Shown here: positions 35,199 to 44,810 of the stretch, piece after piece
How positions within the stretch are numbered: position 1 is the first letter of the stretch
Layout: every line of letters begins with the position of its first letter
DNA from: Verrucomicrobiota bacterium
GTDB taxonomy: Bacteria; Verrucomicrobiota; Verrucomicrobiia; Methylacidiphilales; UBA1321
Reading direction: 5' to 3'
DNA length: 53,924 bases
NCBI GenBank assembly: GCA_013285645.1
Contig: JABDHJ010000016.1
Span: forward strand, 1 to 53,924
Translations under genes and position numbers: made by a program
The notes under the pieces: model-generated
The model's database searches: none
Seen by the model: only the letters and a program-made list of their open reading frames with translations
Told to the model about the DNA's origin: nothing

Positions 35199-35663
35199 TT
35201 AGGCCTTGGCTGCGGCGTGTTGCTGCGTGCTGCGGCGAATGATGGTGCGATAGATGCGCAACCAAGCTTCGACGTCTTCCTGGGTGAGATCCTTGAAGAG
35301 CTCTTGCAGATTGCGAACGATGCCGCGCTTGAGACCTTCAACCAATTCGCGGCCTTTGTCCGTGATGCGCACGAGGACCTGTCGGCGATCCTTCGGGTGG
35401 CTGAAGCGTTCGATAAATCCTGCTTCAACGAGGCGTTCGACCAAGCCAGTGGTAGCAGGAGTCGTGTGGCGCATCAGCTCGGCGAGTTGCGACATATTCA
35501 GACCAGAAGTCTGGTTAAGAAAGCCGAGGAGTGTGTACTGGGGGATCGAGATGTTTCCGCGATTCACTTCGGTAGAAAGTTCCACGAGGAAGGACCGTTG
35601 CAATTGCGTGGCGATCTCGGCCAATTCTTCGGCTAAATGAGTATTTTGATCAATCGTTTCCAT
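35199..35663 (-). CDS. MarR-family transcriptional regulator
   Basis: A 154-residue winged-helix protein. FLNQTSGLNMSQLAELMRHT is the helix-turn-helix, VERLVEAGFIERFSHPKDRR and QVLVRITDKGRELVEG form the wing with the usual D-x-R, and the end helices form the dimer interface. MarR proteins are dimers released from DNA by small ligands. No partner gene shares its transcript: it has its own terminator and sits downstream of a deacetylase gene with a 100-base gap. Its target is unknown, perhaps itself. Confidence 0.92.
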   Translation of the reverse strand: METIDQNTHLAEELAEIATQLQRSFLVELSTEVNRGNISIPQYTLLGFLNQTSGLNMSQLAELMRHTTPATTGLVERLVEAGFIERFSHPKDRRQVLVRITDKGRELVEGLKRGIVRNLQELFKDLTQEDVEAWLRIYRTIIRRSTQQHAAAKA

Positions 35664-35677
35664 GAACTCTACTATTT

Positions 35678-35700
35678 ATCAACTGAAGGCTTTAGTCAAT
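35678..35700 (-). promoter_or_regulatory. Possible MarR promoter and operator
   Basis: On the minus strand upstream of the start is TTGACT, a good -35, followed 17 bases on by AATAGT as a weak -10. ATTGACT and AGTTGAT around it form an imperfect inverted repeat that could be an autoregulatory site. Visual evidence only. Confidence 0.3.
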
Positions 35701-35762
35701 GAACAATTTGGAAGAAATTTGATCTAAGTCGGCTTTTATACTCATTTCATGTATAAACTCCT

Positions 35763-36557
35763 TTAACTTGCTATCTGAGGAGCATCAACGAAAGATGAAA
35801 TAGTGACGAAATTGAACTTAAGTTCGAGAAGTTTGTCCAATATTTCACCAATGCAATTTGCGGTTTGCTGATGATTATCATGGCAAAGGATGATCGAGCC
35901 GGACTTGGTCTGTGACAAAATAGCATCGATGATTTTAGCTTCGCCTGGGTCTGACCAATCCTTTGAATCAACGTCACAATAGATAATCGAAAGTCCTTTG
36001 CCGTGAGGGATGGCGGATTGGTTTTTGCGAAATGCGAAGTACGGAGGACGAAGGCACCTCGGCTGGCAGTTTACGATTTCTCCGATGATGTCCTGGGTCT
36101 GCTGGATTTCCAAGGCGACTTGCTGATCCGGCAGCGAGTTCAGTTTCGGGTGAGTATAGGTGTGATTGCCAATTTCGTGACCTTCAGCGGCGACACGTCG
36201 CGCCAGTTCCGGAGAAGCGGCGACTCGCTCACCGATCATGAAAAAGGTGGCTACGAGATGACGCTGCTTAAGTTCGTCGAGGATGCGGTCGGTTACGCCG
36301 GGCGCCGGGCCGTCGTCGAAAGTAAGGGCGATGCGATTACCCTCGGAAGGGCCGCGAGTGTTGAAGGGATCGGGTTCTGGCGGCGAGCTATTTTTTTCAA
36401 CGGGAGGCGAGACAACCGCCGTTTCGGGAACGACAGCGGCAAGTTTCGCCGCGAGTGCCTGGGCGGCGATGCCGACTCCGGTTCCAAGTGCCATTCCGGT
36501 GACGGAAGACCCGAGAGAACGGAGAAATTTCCCTCGAGAAACCGGAGAATCGGACAT
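35763..36557 (-). CDS. Exported polysaccharide deacetylase
   Basis: A 264-residue NodB-type enzyme. A basic start (SRGKFLRSLGSS) and hydrophobic segment suggest export. Motif 1 is TFDDGP (D81, D82), motif 2 is HTYTHP (H132, H136), motif 3 is RPPYFAF, and SIILCHDN supplies the late His-Asp. The metal site is complete. The family removes acetyl groups from peptidoglycan, chitin oligomers or other glycans; the substrate is not clear. Confidence 0.9.
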   Translation of the reverse strand: MSDSPVSRGKFLRSLGSSVTGMALGTGVGIAAQALAAKLAAVVPETAVVSPPVEKNSSPPEPDPFNTRGPSEGNRIALTFDDGPAPGVTDRILDELKQRHLVATFFMIGERVAASPELARRVAAEGHEIGNHTYTHPKLNSLPDQQVALEIQQTQDIIGEIVNCQPRCLRPPYFAFRKNQSAIPHGKGLSIIYCDVDSKDWSDPGEAKIIDAILSQTKSGSIILCHDNHQQTANCIGEILDKLLELKFNFVTISSFVDAPQIAS

Positions 36558-36561
36558 CGCT

Positions 36562-37143
36562 TTAGGGTTGGACCGTCAATTGAGCCTGCGCGTTGATCTC
36601 GGGGTAATTGGCCATGACGGCCTGCACCGAATAAACGCCGGGCGTCAACGGCAGAGTCATGTCATCAAACTCGACGTTCTCCGGGTAAACCAGCTTGTCA
36701 TCATTATTAACCATCGAGGTGCCGACGGTATCGAGAAACGAATGATCGTCCGTATAAGTGTAAACGACGCCGCCGGAAGCATTCACGATCCGAAAATCCC
36801 AGCGCTGGGTGGTGGGAAAGGAAAGGGTGTAGGTTTTCTTGGCGTGATTATGCACAGAAAACGTAATCTTGATGCTGGGGTTCGGCCCCACTGCCTTGAC
36901 CGATTTGAGGGAAAGAGGATTCGGAGACACTTCCACTTTGCTATCGAAGGCTTTGGGATCAACCGCATTCGCACGCTGGATACGTTTGGGATCGCCGTTG
37001 AAAATACTGAAATGATTGCCGCTGCTCGAGTCCCAGGCACTGGCGGGGAGCGTGTCCTTGCTCGGATTGACGTCGATGGCGGAGGCCGATCCAAATGCAA
37101 ACACGATGATGAGGCAGAGGCAGGGGAAGAGAATCCGTCGCAT
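36562..37143 (-). CDS. Exported BsuPI-like protein
   Basis: A 193-residue protein with signal peptide MRRILFPCLCLIIVFAFGSA. The C-terminal domain, ITFSVHNHAKKTYTLSFPTT, QRWDFRIVNASGGVVYTY and PGVYSVQAVM, has the pattern of the BsuPI immunoglobulin-like domain, first described as an intracellular proteinase inhibitor. Many such exported proteins have no known inhibitor activity. Four bases separate it from the deacetylase gene, so they are likely co-transcribed. Confidence 0.75.
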   Translation of the reverse strand: MRRILFPCLCLIIVFAFGSASAIDVNPSKDTLPASAWDSSSGNHFSIFNGDPKRIQRANAVDPKAFDSKVEVSPNPLSLKSVKAVGPNPSIKITFSVHNHAKKTYTLSFPTTQRWDFRIVNASGGVVYTYTDDHSFLDTVGTSMVNNDDKLVYPENVEFDDMTLPLTPGVYSVQAVMANYPEINAQAQLTVQP

Positions 37144-37218
37144 AACCGTTCAGACTAACAAAGCTTGGCGAGTCATTCAAACCTTTTGCCTTTCGTGATC
37201 GGCAACGTATTCTCGCGT

Positions 37219-37707
37219 ATGCGCCAGATTCGCCAGTTGCTGCTTCTTCTGCCTCTCACGCTTTTTGCTTTTCTCCCCGCACACGCCGGGCATAAGCCGC
37301 CGCAGCTTCTCTTGCGTATTTATGTCCAGACATCGGGAGATGGCCTACCGGCCACGCAAGTCACCACGATCACCGTGCCTCCCAATGGAGAGCAGATCCT
37401 GATCCGCACCATCCCCGAAGTCAGCGAACATGATTTAGCCGACGTGAGGGTGGATGCCGCCGGCTCCACTTACCTAATCCTCACCCACCGCGGAAAGGTC
37501 AATCTCGACGCGGTCACAGGGCAAAACCAGGGACGCCTCCTGGTCGTCATGCTCAACGGCTATGTGATTTACGCGCCGGTCATCGACGAGCAACTCAGCA
37601 GCGGAGTCTTCATCATCCCGCACCCCCTCCCCCCTGAGGTGATAAAAGCTTTGCAGGATATCGCCAAGGACAATATCAAGAATGGGCAGCCGCAATTGGG
37701 GCCGTGA
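37219..37707 (+). CDS. Secreted SecD P1-head-like protein
   Basis: A 162-residue protein with signal peptide (MRQIRQLLLLLPLTLFAFLP, cut near AHA). The second half, GRLLVVMLNGYVIYAPVIDE followed by QLSSGVFIIP, closely resembles the periplasmic P1 head of SecD (lxVVLDGxVxSAPxI). There is no transmembrane export channel, so this is a stand-alone head domain. Role unknown. The ATG at 37219 is chosen because the signal peptide starts there. Confidence 0.65.
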   Translation: MRQIRQLLLLLPLTLFAFLPAHAGHKPPQLLLRIYVQTSGDGLPATQVTTITVPPNGEQILIRTIPEVSEHDLADVRVDAAGSTYLILTHRGKVNLDAVTGQNQGRLLVVMLNGYVIYAPVIDEQLSSGVFIIPHPLPPEVIKALQDIAKDNIKNGQPQLGP

Positions 37708-37710
37708 GCT

Positions 37711-37935
37711 TCAGGTCATGCGCCGGGTCCATTCATCGACGGCGGTGATCTGGACGTTGATCAAATTCTGGTAGAAGAGTTCTCTTTGCTCTTCGTTTAA
37801 ATGCGGATACTCGCGCCGGATCAAGTTGAGGCACCAGTCCCGGGCCATCTCAATATCGGAAGGCTCCAACTTGCGGATATGCCGCCGGTAAAGAAACTGG
37901 TTAAAACGCTCGGTAAAATCGGTGCCGGGGTTCAT
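37711..37935 (-). CDS. Small hypothetical protein, start uncertain
   Basis: At least 74 residues from MNPGTDFTERFNQFLYRRHI; helical and charged with no known domain. The frame is open to 38073 and the added part (ARLVIQERHDLNSIRRH) looks plausible, but it would overlap the next gene on the other strand and has only a TTG start. GGAGG at about 37963 on the minus strand could belong to a non-ATG start. Confidence 0.5.
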   Translation of the reverse strand: MNPGTDFTERFNQFLYRRHIRKLEPSDIEMARDWCLNLIRREYPHLNEEQRELFYQNLINVQITAVDEWTRRMT

Positions 37936-38033
37936 GGGAAAAAAGATATTTTCCTGCAAATGCCTCCGGATCGAGTTTAGGTCATGTCTTTCCTGGATGA
38001 CAAGCCGCGCAATAAAAGATAAACCAACGCTCG

Positions 38034-38726
38034 ATGGATCAATCGAAAAATCCCACGCCAGCCTTGAAGCCAAGCCTTCCCCTCATGGATGCGCATCACC
38101 GGTTCATCCTGGCCTGCGTGCTTGGAATCCTGACCTTTGCCTGCCTGCACGGGCATGCATTCGCGATGCAAATCGTGGGTGCGTGGGATGTCTTCTCCTT
38201 TACCATCGTGGCCCTGGCCTGGGCGATCATCGCGACCCAAGACCCCTACGAGGTGCGCCGCGAGGCCCGTTTTCAAGATGCCAGCGCGACCTTTCTTTTC
38301 GTGATCATAGTCTCCGCAGCGGCGGTTAGTCTCTTTGCCGTCATTATTCTCCTAGGTGCCAGCAAGAATCTTTCGAGCACCAGTTTTGCCACGCATATGA
38401 CCCTGTCGATCTCGGCAATCGCGCTCTCGTGGACGCTGGTTCACACGCTCTTCAGCATTCATTACGCCCGGCTGTACTATATCGATGCCCCGAAAAAGAA
38501 GCGCGATGCCATTGAGGGCGGACTCCTTTTCCCCAAGGACGATCACCCTGATTATCTCGACTTCGCTTATTTTTCCTTTGTTATCGGAATGACTTGCCAG
38601 GTTTCCGACGTGCAAATCTCGTCGAAAATCCTGCGCCGAATGGCCACGGTGCATGGGTTGATCTCCTTCGCATTCAATACCGCCATTCTCGCGATGTTCG
38701 TCAACATTGTGGCGAGCCTGATCTAG
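38034..38726 (+). CDS. DUF1345 membrane protein
   Basis: A 230-residue protein with about five to six hydrophobic segments. YDWDP-like early elements are replaced by WAIIATQDPYEVRREARFQD, but PDYLDFAYFSFVIGMTCQVS followed by DVQISSKILRR is the clear DUF1345 signature. The function of this inner-membrane family is unknown. Confidence 0.85.
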   Translation: MDQSKNPTPALKPSLPLMDAHHRFILACVLGILTFACLHGHAFAMQIVGAWDVFSFTIVALAWAIIATQDPYEVRREARFQDASATFLFVIIVSAAAVSLFAVIILLGASKNLSSTSFATHMTLSISAIALSWTLVHTLFSIHYARLYYIDAPKKKRDAIEGGLLFPKDDHPDYLDFAYFSFVIGMTCQVSDVQISSKILRRMATVHGLISFAFNTAILAMFVNIVASLI

Positions 38727-38752
38727 TCACTACGAAGCAACAGCGAGATCCG

Positions 38753-40204
38753 CTATTCGATTTCTTCCAGGTTGCGGCCCTTGGTTTCAATGGCGAATTG
38801 CCAGGTCACGTAGGCGCCGACCAGCGATGTGACGACGAGGATGTAGAGAAGCGTTGAGGTGCCGATATGCTGGAGCAGGATGGGAAACAGATAGGCGGTC
38901 ATGACGGCGCCGATTTTGGCAAACGAGGCGGCGAATCCCGCGCCGATTCCACGGACTCTCGTGGGGAAAACTTCACCGGAGATCAGATAGGTCATGGCAT
39001 TGGGACCGAGGTTGGTCATGAAGTTGAAGATGATGAAGCCGGTGAAAATAAGCGCCATCTTCGTCGGTCCGGTGCAGTAAACCGAACCGGAAGCGATGAA
39101 AAGTCCCACGGCGCAACCGATGAAGCCGAATATCTGGAGTTTGATCCGACCGATCGAATCGGCAAAAATAACCGCGGCGACAACGCCGACAATGAGAAGG
39201 AGATCGATGGCGGCGGCGCCTTTTGCGCCGGTCATGTCCTGCAAGATGACGTCGCTAAGATTGCTGGCATCCGGATTGGGAACGCCGATGGAAGCAGCGA
39301 GGATCGTCGGCGTGAACATGCCAATTCCGTAGGTACCAAGGTCCTGCAGAAACCAGGGGACCGAGGCGAGAATGGTCGCGCGGCGGATATTTTTGGTGGC
39401 AAAAAGGCAACTGAAGCTGATGCGTCCCGCTTTGGGATGACTCGGCGCGCTTATGAGCCGAACTGTTTTGGGATACCGCGGATTTCGCCAGAGAAGTTTT
39501 TCCATTTCACGCTGCGCCAGGACGGTCTTTCCCACGGAGACGTGCCAATGGGGACTTTCCGTGATGAAGAAACGTCCGATGATCACCCCGATGGCCGGAA
39601 TAATCGCGGTGGCGTACATCAATCGCCAATCGCTGACCGAGTCCCTTTCCCGCAGAATGAGATAGCCGAGCACCGTTCCGGCCAGGGCGCCCACGGCTTG
39701 AAAACCGAACGCGCTGAGCACAAGGCGACCGCGAGTCCGGCTGGGGATGCTTTCCGAGATCATCATGTGTGCGGTGGGATAATCGCAGCCCAAGGCGACG
39801 CCCATGCCGAAGAGAAAGATGATGGTCCACACAAAGCTGGTGCTGATGGAAACGAGAATCAAGAAAAGGGTGAAGAGCATCATCTCGCTGATGAACATCA
39901 CCTTTCTTCCCACGACGTCGGCGAGACCGCCCAGCACCGTCGCGCCAATGAGGATTCCGAAAAGCGAGGAGGCTCCCACGAGACCCTTTTCACTGGCGTT
40001 GAGATTAAACTCCAACGACATCAGTGGGAGCGCCACGCCGGTCATAAAAACGACCATGCCCTCGAAAAACTTTCCCGCCGTGGCGAGGCCCCAGATGCGC
40101 CACTGCATGGTTGTCAGCGGCGTATCGGCCAGGATCGTATTGTCCGGCCAGCGCGGCGCTTCGTCGAGATAGTCCTGAACGGATCGAGGGGTAATTTCGT
40201 CCAT
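38753..40204 (-). CDS. MFS transporter, sugar/aromatic-acid porter type
   Basis: A 483-residue, 12-helix transporter starting MDEITPRSVQDYLDEAPRWP. GLADVVGRKVMFI is the loop 2-3 motif, DYPTAHMMISESIPSRTRGR the helix 4 to loop signature of sugar-porter and AAHS groups, and EVFPTRVRGIGAGFAAS the matching repeat in the second half. It is likely a proton-linked importer of an organic solute; the substrate is not known. An upstream GTG at 40219 is less likely as start. It diverges from the next MFS gene. Confidence 0.88.
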   Translation of the reverse strand: MDEITPRSVQDYLDEAPRWPDNTILADTPLTTMQWRIWGLATAGKFFEGMVVFMTGVALPLMSLEFNLNASEKGLVGASSLFGILIGATVLGGLADVVGRKVMFISEMMLFTLFLILVSISTSFVWTIIFLFGMGVALGCDYPTAHMMISESIPSRTRGRLVLSAFGFQAVGALAGTVLGYLILRERDSVSDWRLMYATAIIPAIGVIIGRFFITESPHWHVSVGKTVLAQREMEKLLWRNPRYPKTVRLISAPSHPKAGRISFSCLFATKNIRRATILASVPWFLQDLGTYGIGMFTPTILAASIGVPNPDASNLSDVILQDMTGAKGAAAIDLLLIVGVVAAVIFADSIGRIKLQIFGFIGCAVGLFIASGSVYCTGPTKMALIFTGFIIFNFMTNLGPNAMTYLISGEVFPTRVRGIGAGFAASFAKIGAVMTAYLFPILLQHIGTSTLLYILVVTSLVGAYVTWQFAIETKGRNLEEIE

Positions 40205-40276
40205 GATCTTGTGGGTCACTGTCGATAGGCGCCAATCAGTGCTAGCTCAATAGAAAAGCAGGACTAAGGTGGATCA

Positions 40277-41620
40277 ATGACGGATGACTTAACCAAGAAC
40301 ATGAGCGATGCCGACCGGAATTGGCGTCGCTTTGTCCTCTTCCGCGTTCTCTTCAATTCACGCTTTTATTATCCGGTCCTAGCCGTCCTGTTTCTTGATC
40401 TGGGCCTCAGCGCCACCGAATATACGCTGCTCAATTTTGCCTGGGCCATCGCCATTGTCTTCACCGATTTGCCCGCAGGCGTGCTGGCGGATCGGATTGG
40501 TCGCAAACCCCTGGTCGTTGCGGCGGCCAGCTTCATGGTGCTGGAGATGCTTTTACTCATCGCGGCTCCCCTTCATGGCGGAATTGTTCTTCTGCTTTGC
40601 TGTCTGGCGAATCGGATCCTGAGTGGCATGGCGGAGGGCATGGCCAGCGGAGCGGATGAAGCGTTGGTGTTCGATTCATTAGCCGAGCGCGGTCGAGACA
40701 AGGAATGGCCACACGTTTTGGACCAAGTCATGCGCTGGCAGGGTGTGGGCATGGTCATCGCGATGCTCGTCGGTGGAGCGGTGTACGATCCCCGCTTCAT
40801 GGAACGGCTGCTGTCTTTCTTTGGAGCGAATATTCATTTTGCCCAAGGATCGACACTGCGTTTTCCCATCTATCTCAATTTGCTCACGGCTTTGCTGACG
40901 CTCTGGACCGCGCTGGGCCTGCGAGAGCCTGCGTTGCGGGCAACCAAAGTGGCCCCGGAAAACAAAGACGAGAGCGCCCCAGAAATCACCGCGTGGCATC
41001 TCGCGGTCAAGGCAGGGACATGGATCGTGAAAACGCCGACGGTGCTTTTCGTCATCACGGCGGGAGTGATGATCGACAGCGTCGTCCGGCTTTTCCTCAC
41101 TTTTTCCAGTTCCTATTTCCGGGTGATCGAGTTGCCAGAAGCGAGCTTTGGCTTGATTGGCGCTTCCATGGGCGGTCTTGGCATGATCGTTTCACCCGTC
41201 GCCCGACGTATGGTGGCGACCAACTCCGTGGCGCGAAATTATGGCCTGCTTGGGGTGGTCGCCCTGTTGGGGCTGACGGGCGTGGCGTGCCGATGGACGC
41301 ATTGGGGCGTTGTTTTTATTTTTCCGCTCGGCGCCACGATGATGGCGCTCGGATACATGGTCTCTTACTATATCAATGCGCTGGTCGATTCGAGCCATCG
41401 CGCGACGGTCCTTTCGTTCAAGGGCGTCACCTTCAATCTTGGCTATGGGTTTATCAGTTTGGTCTTCGCTCTCGTTCTGCGAGCGGTGCGGGACGGCGGC
41501 AGCACCCAAGACGCGGTGGCGCGATCCCTCCTATTTCTGCCCTTGTGGATTTTATTTGGCGCGCTTCTTTGTGCTTGCTGCTTTGGCCGACATTTCAAAA
41601 CTTTGTTGGCTCGGGTTTGA
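40277..41620 (+). CDS. MFS transporter
   Basis: A 447-residue protein with about 12 helices. FTDLPAGVLADRIGRKPLVV is the MFS loop 2-3 motif, and RILSGMAEGMASGADEALVFD a typical helix 4-5 segment of drug-exporter-like MFS proteins. The substrate is unknown. It starts 73 bases from the divergent MFS gene and its last 26 bases overlap the end of the convergent cusA-like gene. Confidence 0.88.
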   Translation: MTDDLTKNMSDADRNWRRFVLFRVLFNSRFYYPVLAVLFLDLGLSATEYTLLNFAWAIAIVFTDLPAGVLADRIGRKPLVVAAASFMVLEMLLLIAAPLHGGIVLLLCCLANRILSGMAEGMASGADEALVFDSLAERGRDKEWPHVLDQVMRWQGVGMVIAMLVGGAVYDPRFMERLLSFFGANIHFAQGSTLRFPIYLNLLTALLTLWTALGLREPALRATKVAPENKDESAPEITAWHLAVKAGTWIVKTPTVLFVITAGVMIDSVVRLFLTFSSSYFRVIELPEASFGLIGASMGGLGMIVSPVARRMVATNSVARNYGLLGVVALLGLTGVACRWTHWGVVFIFPLGATMMALGYMVSYYINALVDSSHRATVLSFKGVTFNLGYGFISLVFALVLRAVRDGGSTQDAVARSLLFLPLWILFGALLCACCFGRHFKTLLARV

Positions 41621-44600
41621 TCTCACGAGAAGAAGTATCTTTAAAAAGAGTTCCACGCCAGAGGACGTAGAGAACGGGATAGAGGAGTAATCCCAAAATG
41701 GCCGAGGTGACGACGCCGCCGATCATGGGGGCTGCGATGCGCTTCATCACTTCCGAGCCCGAGCCGGTGCTCCACATGATCGGCAATAGGCCGAAAAGAA
41801 TCGCGGACATGGTCATCATCTTGGGGCGAATGCGCTGGACGGCACCTTCCTTCACTGCGGCGATGAGGTCGGACATCTTGTTCATGGCTCCCCGCGCGAC
41901 TCGATCATCATAGGCCTGGTCGAGGTAAATCAACATCACCACGCCGGTTTCCGCGTCGATGCCTGCCAGTGCAATCAATCCGACCGCGACGGCCACACTG
42001 AATTGATAATCGCAGAAATAAAGCAGCCAGAATGCGCCCACGAGCGAAAACGGCACCGCCAAAAGCACGATGCAAGTCCTCACGAACGAACGCGTGTTCA
42101 GATAGATCAGCAGGACGATGATCAAAAGCGTGAACGGAATGATGATGAGCAAACGGGCTTTCACCTGTTGGAGTTGCTCGAACGATCCAGCCCACTCCCA
42201 ATAAACCCCGGGCGGAGCGTGAACGACCTGATGCAACCGCTCCCCTGCCCGCTTAACATAACCCCCGATGTCATCGGCGATAGTGTCCACGGAAACGTAG
42301 GTGACCAGTTGACCATTTTCACTGCGCACTTCGGGCGGCCCACTCGAATACTCGATGGAAGCCAGTTCCGATAAAGACACTTGGGCACCTCCCGGAACGG
42401 CCACGGGAATTTGACGGATGGCGGAAATGCTGTCTCGAAAATCCCGCTGCAATCGAACACTAATAGGGTAGCGTTCGCGTCCTTCGACCGTGTATCCGAT
42501 CGTGTTGCCGCCAATGGCCGTTTCCACCACTTGATTGATGTCGTCGACGGACAGATTGTAGCGGGCGATGGCTTCGCGATTGGGGACAATGTCCAAATAA
42601 CGACCGCCTTCGGAACGCTCGGCAAAAACGCTTCGGGTCTCCGGAAAATCCTTGAGAGCCTGTTCGATTTGTTCCCCGGCGGTTGCGATGTCATGCAGGC
42701 TGCGCCCGTAAACGCGCAATCCAAGATTGGAGCGAAATCCGGTCGTCAACATTTCCGTCCGCGTTTGGATCGGCATCCAGATGATGTCGGCCATTCCGGG
42801 CGTTTGGACGTGGTCCTGAATTTCTCGCTGGAGTCCCTCCCAGGTCATACCGGGGCGCCATTGGTCCGGCGGCTTGACCTGAATGGTCGTCTCGAACATC
42901 GACATGGGCGCGGGATCGGTTGCAGTATTCGCCGCACCTGCTTTTCCGAAGACGGTCATAAACTCGGGTATTTGCTTCAGGCGGACATTTTGCTCATGCA
43001 GAATTCGAGAAGCTTCCTGCGTGCCCAGGCCATCGGGAGCGGTGGGCATGAAGAGAATATCTCCTTCGTTAAGCGGGGGCATAAATTCGCTGCCCAAGCG
43101 CAAAATCGGAATGATGGTCAGCCCCAAAAGTGCCAGGGCCAGGATCACCACAAGCCATCTTACGCGAAGCACCCAATCGACGACGGGATGATAAAGCGCA
43201 ATCAGAATACGGTTGATTGGATTGCGCGCCTCGGGAGTGATGCGTCCACGAATGAGCATCACCATGAGGACCGGGACAAGAGTGACGGAGAGCAGGGCGG
43301 CGAAGAACATCGCGAAGGTCTTGGTAAACGCCAGCGGTTGGAAAAGTCTCCCGGCCTGTCCTTCCAGGGTGAAAACCGGAATAAAGGAAACGGTGATAAC
43401 CAGCAGCGAAAAGAAAAGTGGGCGCCCCATCATTCGGGCGGCGCGTAGGATGGCTTCTATCCGCTCCGGATTTGTCAGGTTCCGATTTTGGACCAGGCGG
43501 GCGTGCTCTAATTCCTTATGGGCACTTTCGGTCATGATGATGGCCGCATCGACCATCGCACCGATGGCAATGGCGATGCCGCCGAGCGACATAATGTTCG
43601 CGGTCAGGTGCATCGCGGCAAACGGGATGAACGAAAGCAGCACCGCCGCAGGGAGCATGATAATCGCCACCAACGCGCTTCGCAGATGCCAGAGAAAGAG
43701 CCCGCAAACCAAACTGACGATGATGCTTTCCTCGATCAGTTTTGATCGAAGGGTATCGATGGAGCGAAGAATCAACTGCGACCGATCATAAACCGGCACG
43801 ATGCGAACTCCCGGCGGGAGGGAGTCTTTGAGTTGTGCGATCTTCTCTTTAACGCGATCGATCACAGAGAGAGCGTTCTCACCGTACCTCATGACCACTA
43901 TGCCCCCTACCGCTTCACCTTGACCGTTGAACTCGGCCAATCCTTCGCGTAGATCGGGCCCCAACTCCACCGTGGCCACCTGATCCAACGTCAGCGGAGT
44001 GCCATCGGTGGCCTTGAGCGAGATGTGCCGCAGGTCATCCAGTGAATGGATGTAGCCCCTGCCCCGGATGAAATATTGCGTCGAGGAAACTTCCAGCGAT
44101 TTACCTCCAACATCGCTGTTACTTTTGCGGACCGCCTCGACCACCTCATCCAAAGTGATGCCATGATTGATGAGTTTATTGGGATCGATATTGACTTGGT
44201 ACTGCTTGGTGAAGCCTCCGATACTGGCGACTTCGGCCACACCTTTAACCGAGCCCAAGGCATACTTGAGCGTCCAGTCCTGCAGGCTGCGCAACTGCGC
44301 GAGATTGTTCTGCCCAGTGTCATCGACCAGGGCGTACTCGTAAACCCAACCGACACCGGTGGCGTCCGGTCCCAAGGTGGGCGTGACGCCGGGGGGCAAA
44401 GATTCGCGGACGCTGTTGAGGTATTCCAATACCCTGGACCGGGCCCAGTAAAGGTCGGTGCCATCCTCGAAAATCACGTAGACAAAAGATCTGCCGAACA
44501 TCGAAAGTCCTCGCACGGTTTTCACTTTGGGTGCGCCGAGAAAGCGACTCGTGATCGGATAGGTGATCTGGTCCTCGATTAGGGAGGGGCTGCGACCTTC

Positions 44601-44810
44601 CCAATTGGTGTAAACGATGACCTGCACGTCGGACAAATCGGGCACTGCGTCGAGCGAGATATTGGCCAGGGAATAAAATCCGACGCAGACGGCGATCAGG
44701 AAAAGAAGTCCAATGAGGACCGGATTGCGTCCGCTTGCATCGGTGATTTTTTCGATCAGTCCATTCGGCTCTTTCGGCGATGAGATAACTTTCACGGGCG
44801 ATCTCCCCAT
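41595..44810 (-). CDS. Heavy-metal efflux RND pump, CusA/CzcA type
   Basis: A 1071-residue inner-membrane transporter of the HME-RND family, which exports Cu(I)/Ag(I) or Zn/Co/Cd through a trimer driven by protons. PDLSDVQVIVYTNWEGRSP and FGRSFVYVIFEDGTDLYWAR are family signatures, GAMVDAAIIMTESAHKEL is the fourth helix proton-relay region, and AGIDAETGVVMLIYLDQAYD the eleventh. Methionines at GMTWEG, TPGMADIIWMP and RTEMLTTGF fit the CusA metal pathway, favouring monovalent metals. ATG at 44810 gives a 19-base overlap with cusB; GTG at 44795 would give a GTGA overlap. Confidence 0.93.
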   Translation of the reverse strand: MGRSPVKVISSPKEPNGLIEKITDASGRNPVLIGLLFLIAVCVGFYSLANISLDAVPDLSDVQVIVYTNWEGRSPSLIEDQITYPITSRFLGAPKVKTVRGLSMFGRSFVYVIFEDGTDLYWARSRVLEYLNSVRESLPPGVTPTLGPDATGVGWVYEYALVDDTGQNNLAQLRSLQDWTLKYALGSVKGVAEVASIGGFTKQYQVNIDPNKLINHGITLDEVVEAVRKSNSDVGGKSLEVSSTQYFIRGRGYIHSLDDLRHISLKATDGTPLTLDQVATVELGPDLREGLAEFNGQGEAVGGIVVMRYGENALSVIDRVKEKIAQLKDSLPPGVRIVPVYDRSQLILRSIDTLRSKLIEESIIVSLVCGLFLWHLRSALVAIIMLPAAVLLSFIPFAAMHLTANIMSLGGIAIAIGAMVDAAIIMTESAHKELEHARLVQNRNLTNPERIEAILRAARMMGRPLFFSLLVITVSFIPVFTLEGQAGRLFQPLAFTKTFAMFFAALLSVTLVPVLMVMLIRGRITPEARNPINRILIALYHPVVDWVLRVRWLVVILALALLGLTIIPILRLGSEFMPPLNEGDILFMPTAPDGLGTQEASRILHEQNVRLKQIPEFMTVFGKAGAANTATDPAPMSMFETTIQVKPPDQWRPGMTWEGLQREIQDHVQTPGMADIIWMPIQTRTEMLTTGFRSNLGLRVYGRSLHDIATAGEQIEQALKDFPETRSVFAERSEGGRYLDIVPNREAIARYNLSVDDINQVVETAIGGNTIGYTVEGRERYPISVRLQRDFRDSISAIRQIPVAVPGGAQVSLSELASIEYSSGPPEVRSENGQLVTYVSVDTIADDIGGYVKRAGERLHQVVHAPPGVYWEWAGSFEQLQQVKARLLIIIPFTLLIIVLLIYLNTRSFVRTCIVLLAVPFSLVGAFWLLYFCDYQFSVAVAVGLIALAGIDAETGVVMLIYLDQAYDDRVARGAMNKMSDLIAAVKEGAVQRIRPKMMTMSAILFGLLPIMWSTGSGSEVMKRIAAPMIGGVVTSAILGLLLYPVLYVLWRGTLFKDTSSREIKPEPTKF

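Noticed and set aside
38867..40228. 453-codon plus-strand open frame
   Set aside because: Mirror of the MFS transporter gene on the minus strand, with no hydrophobic segments or recognisable motifs.
42381..43448. 355-codon plus-strand open frame
   Set aside because: Antisense to the CusA-like pump, with no domain of its own.
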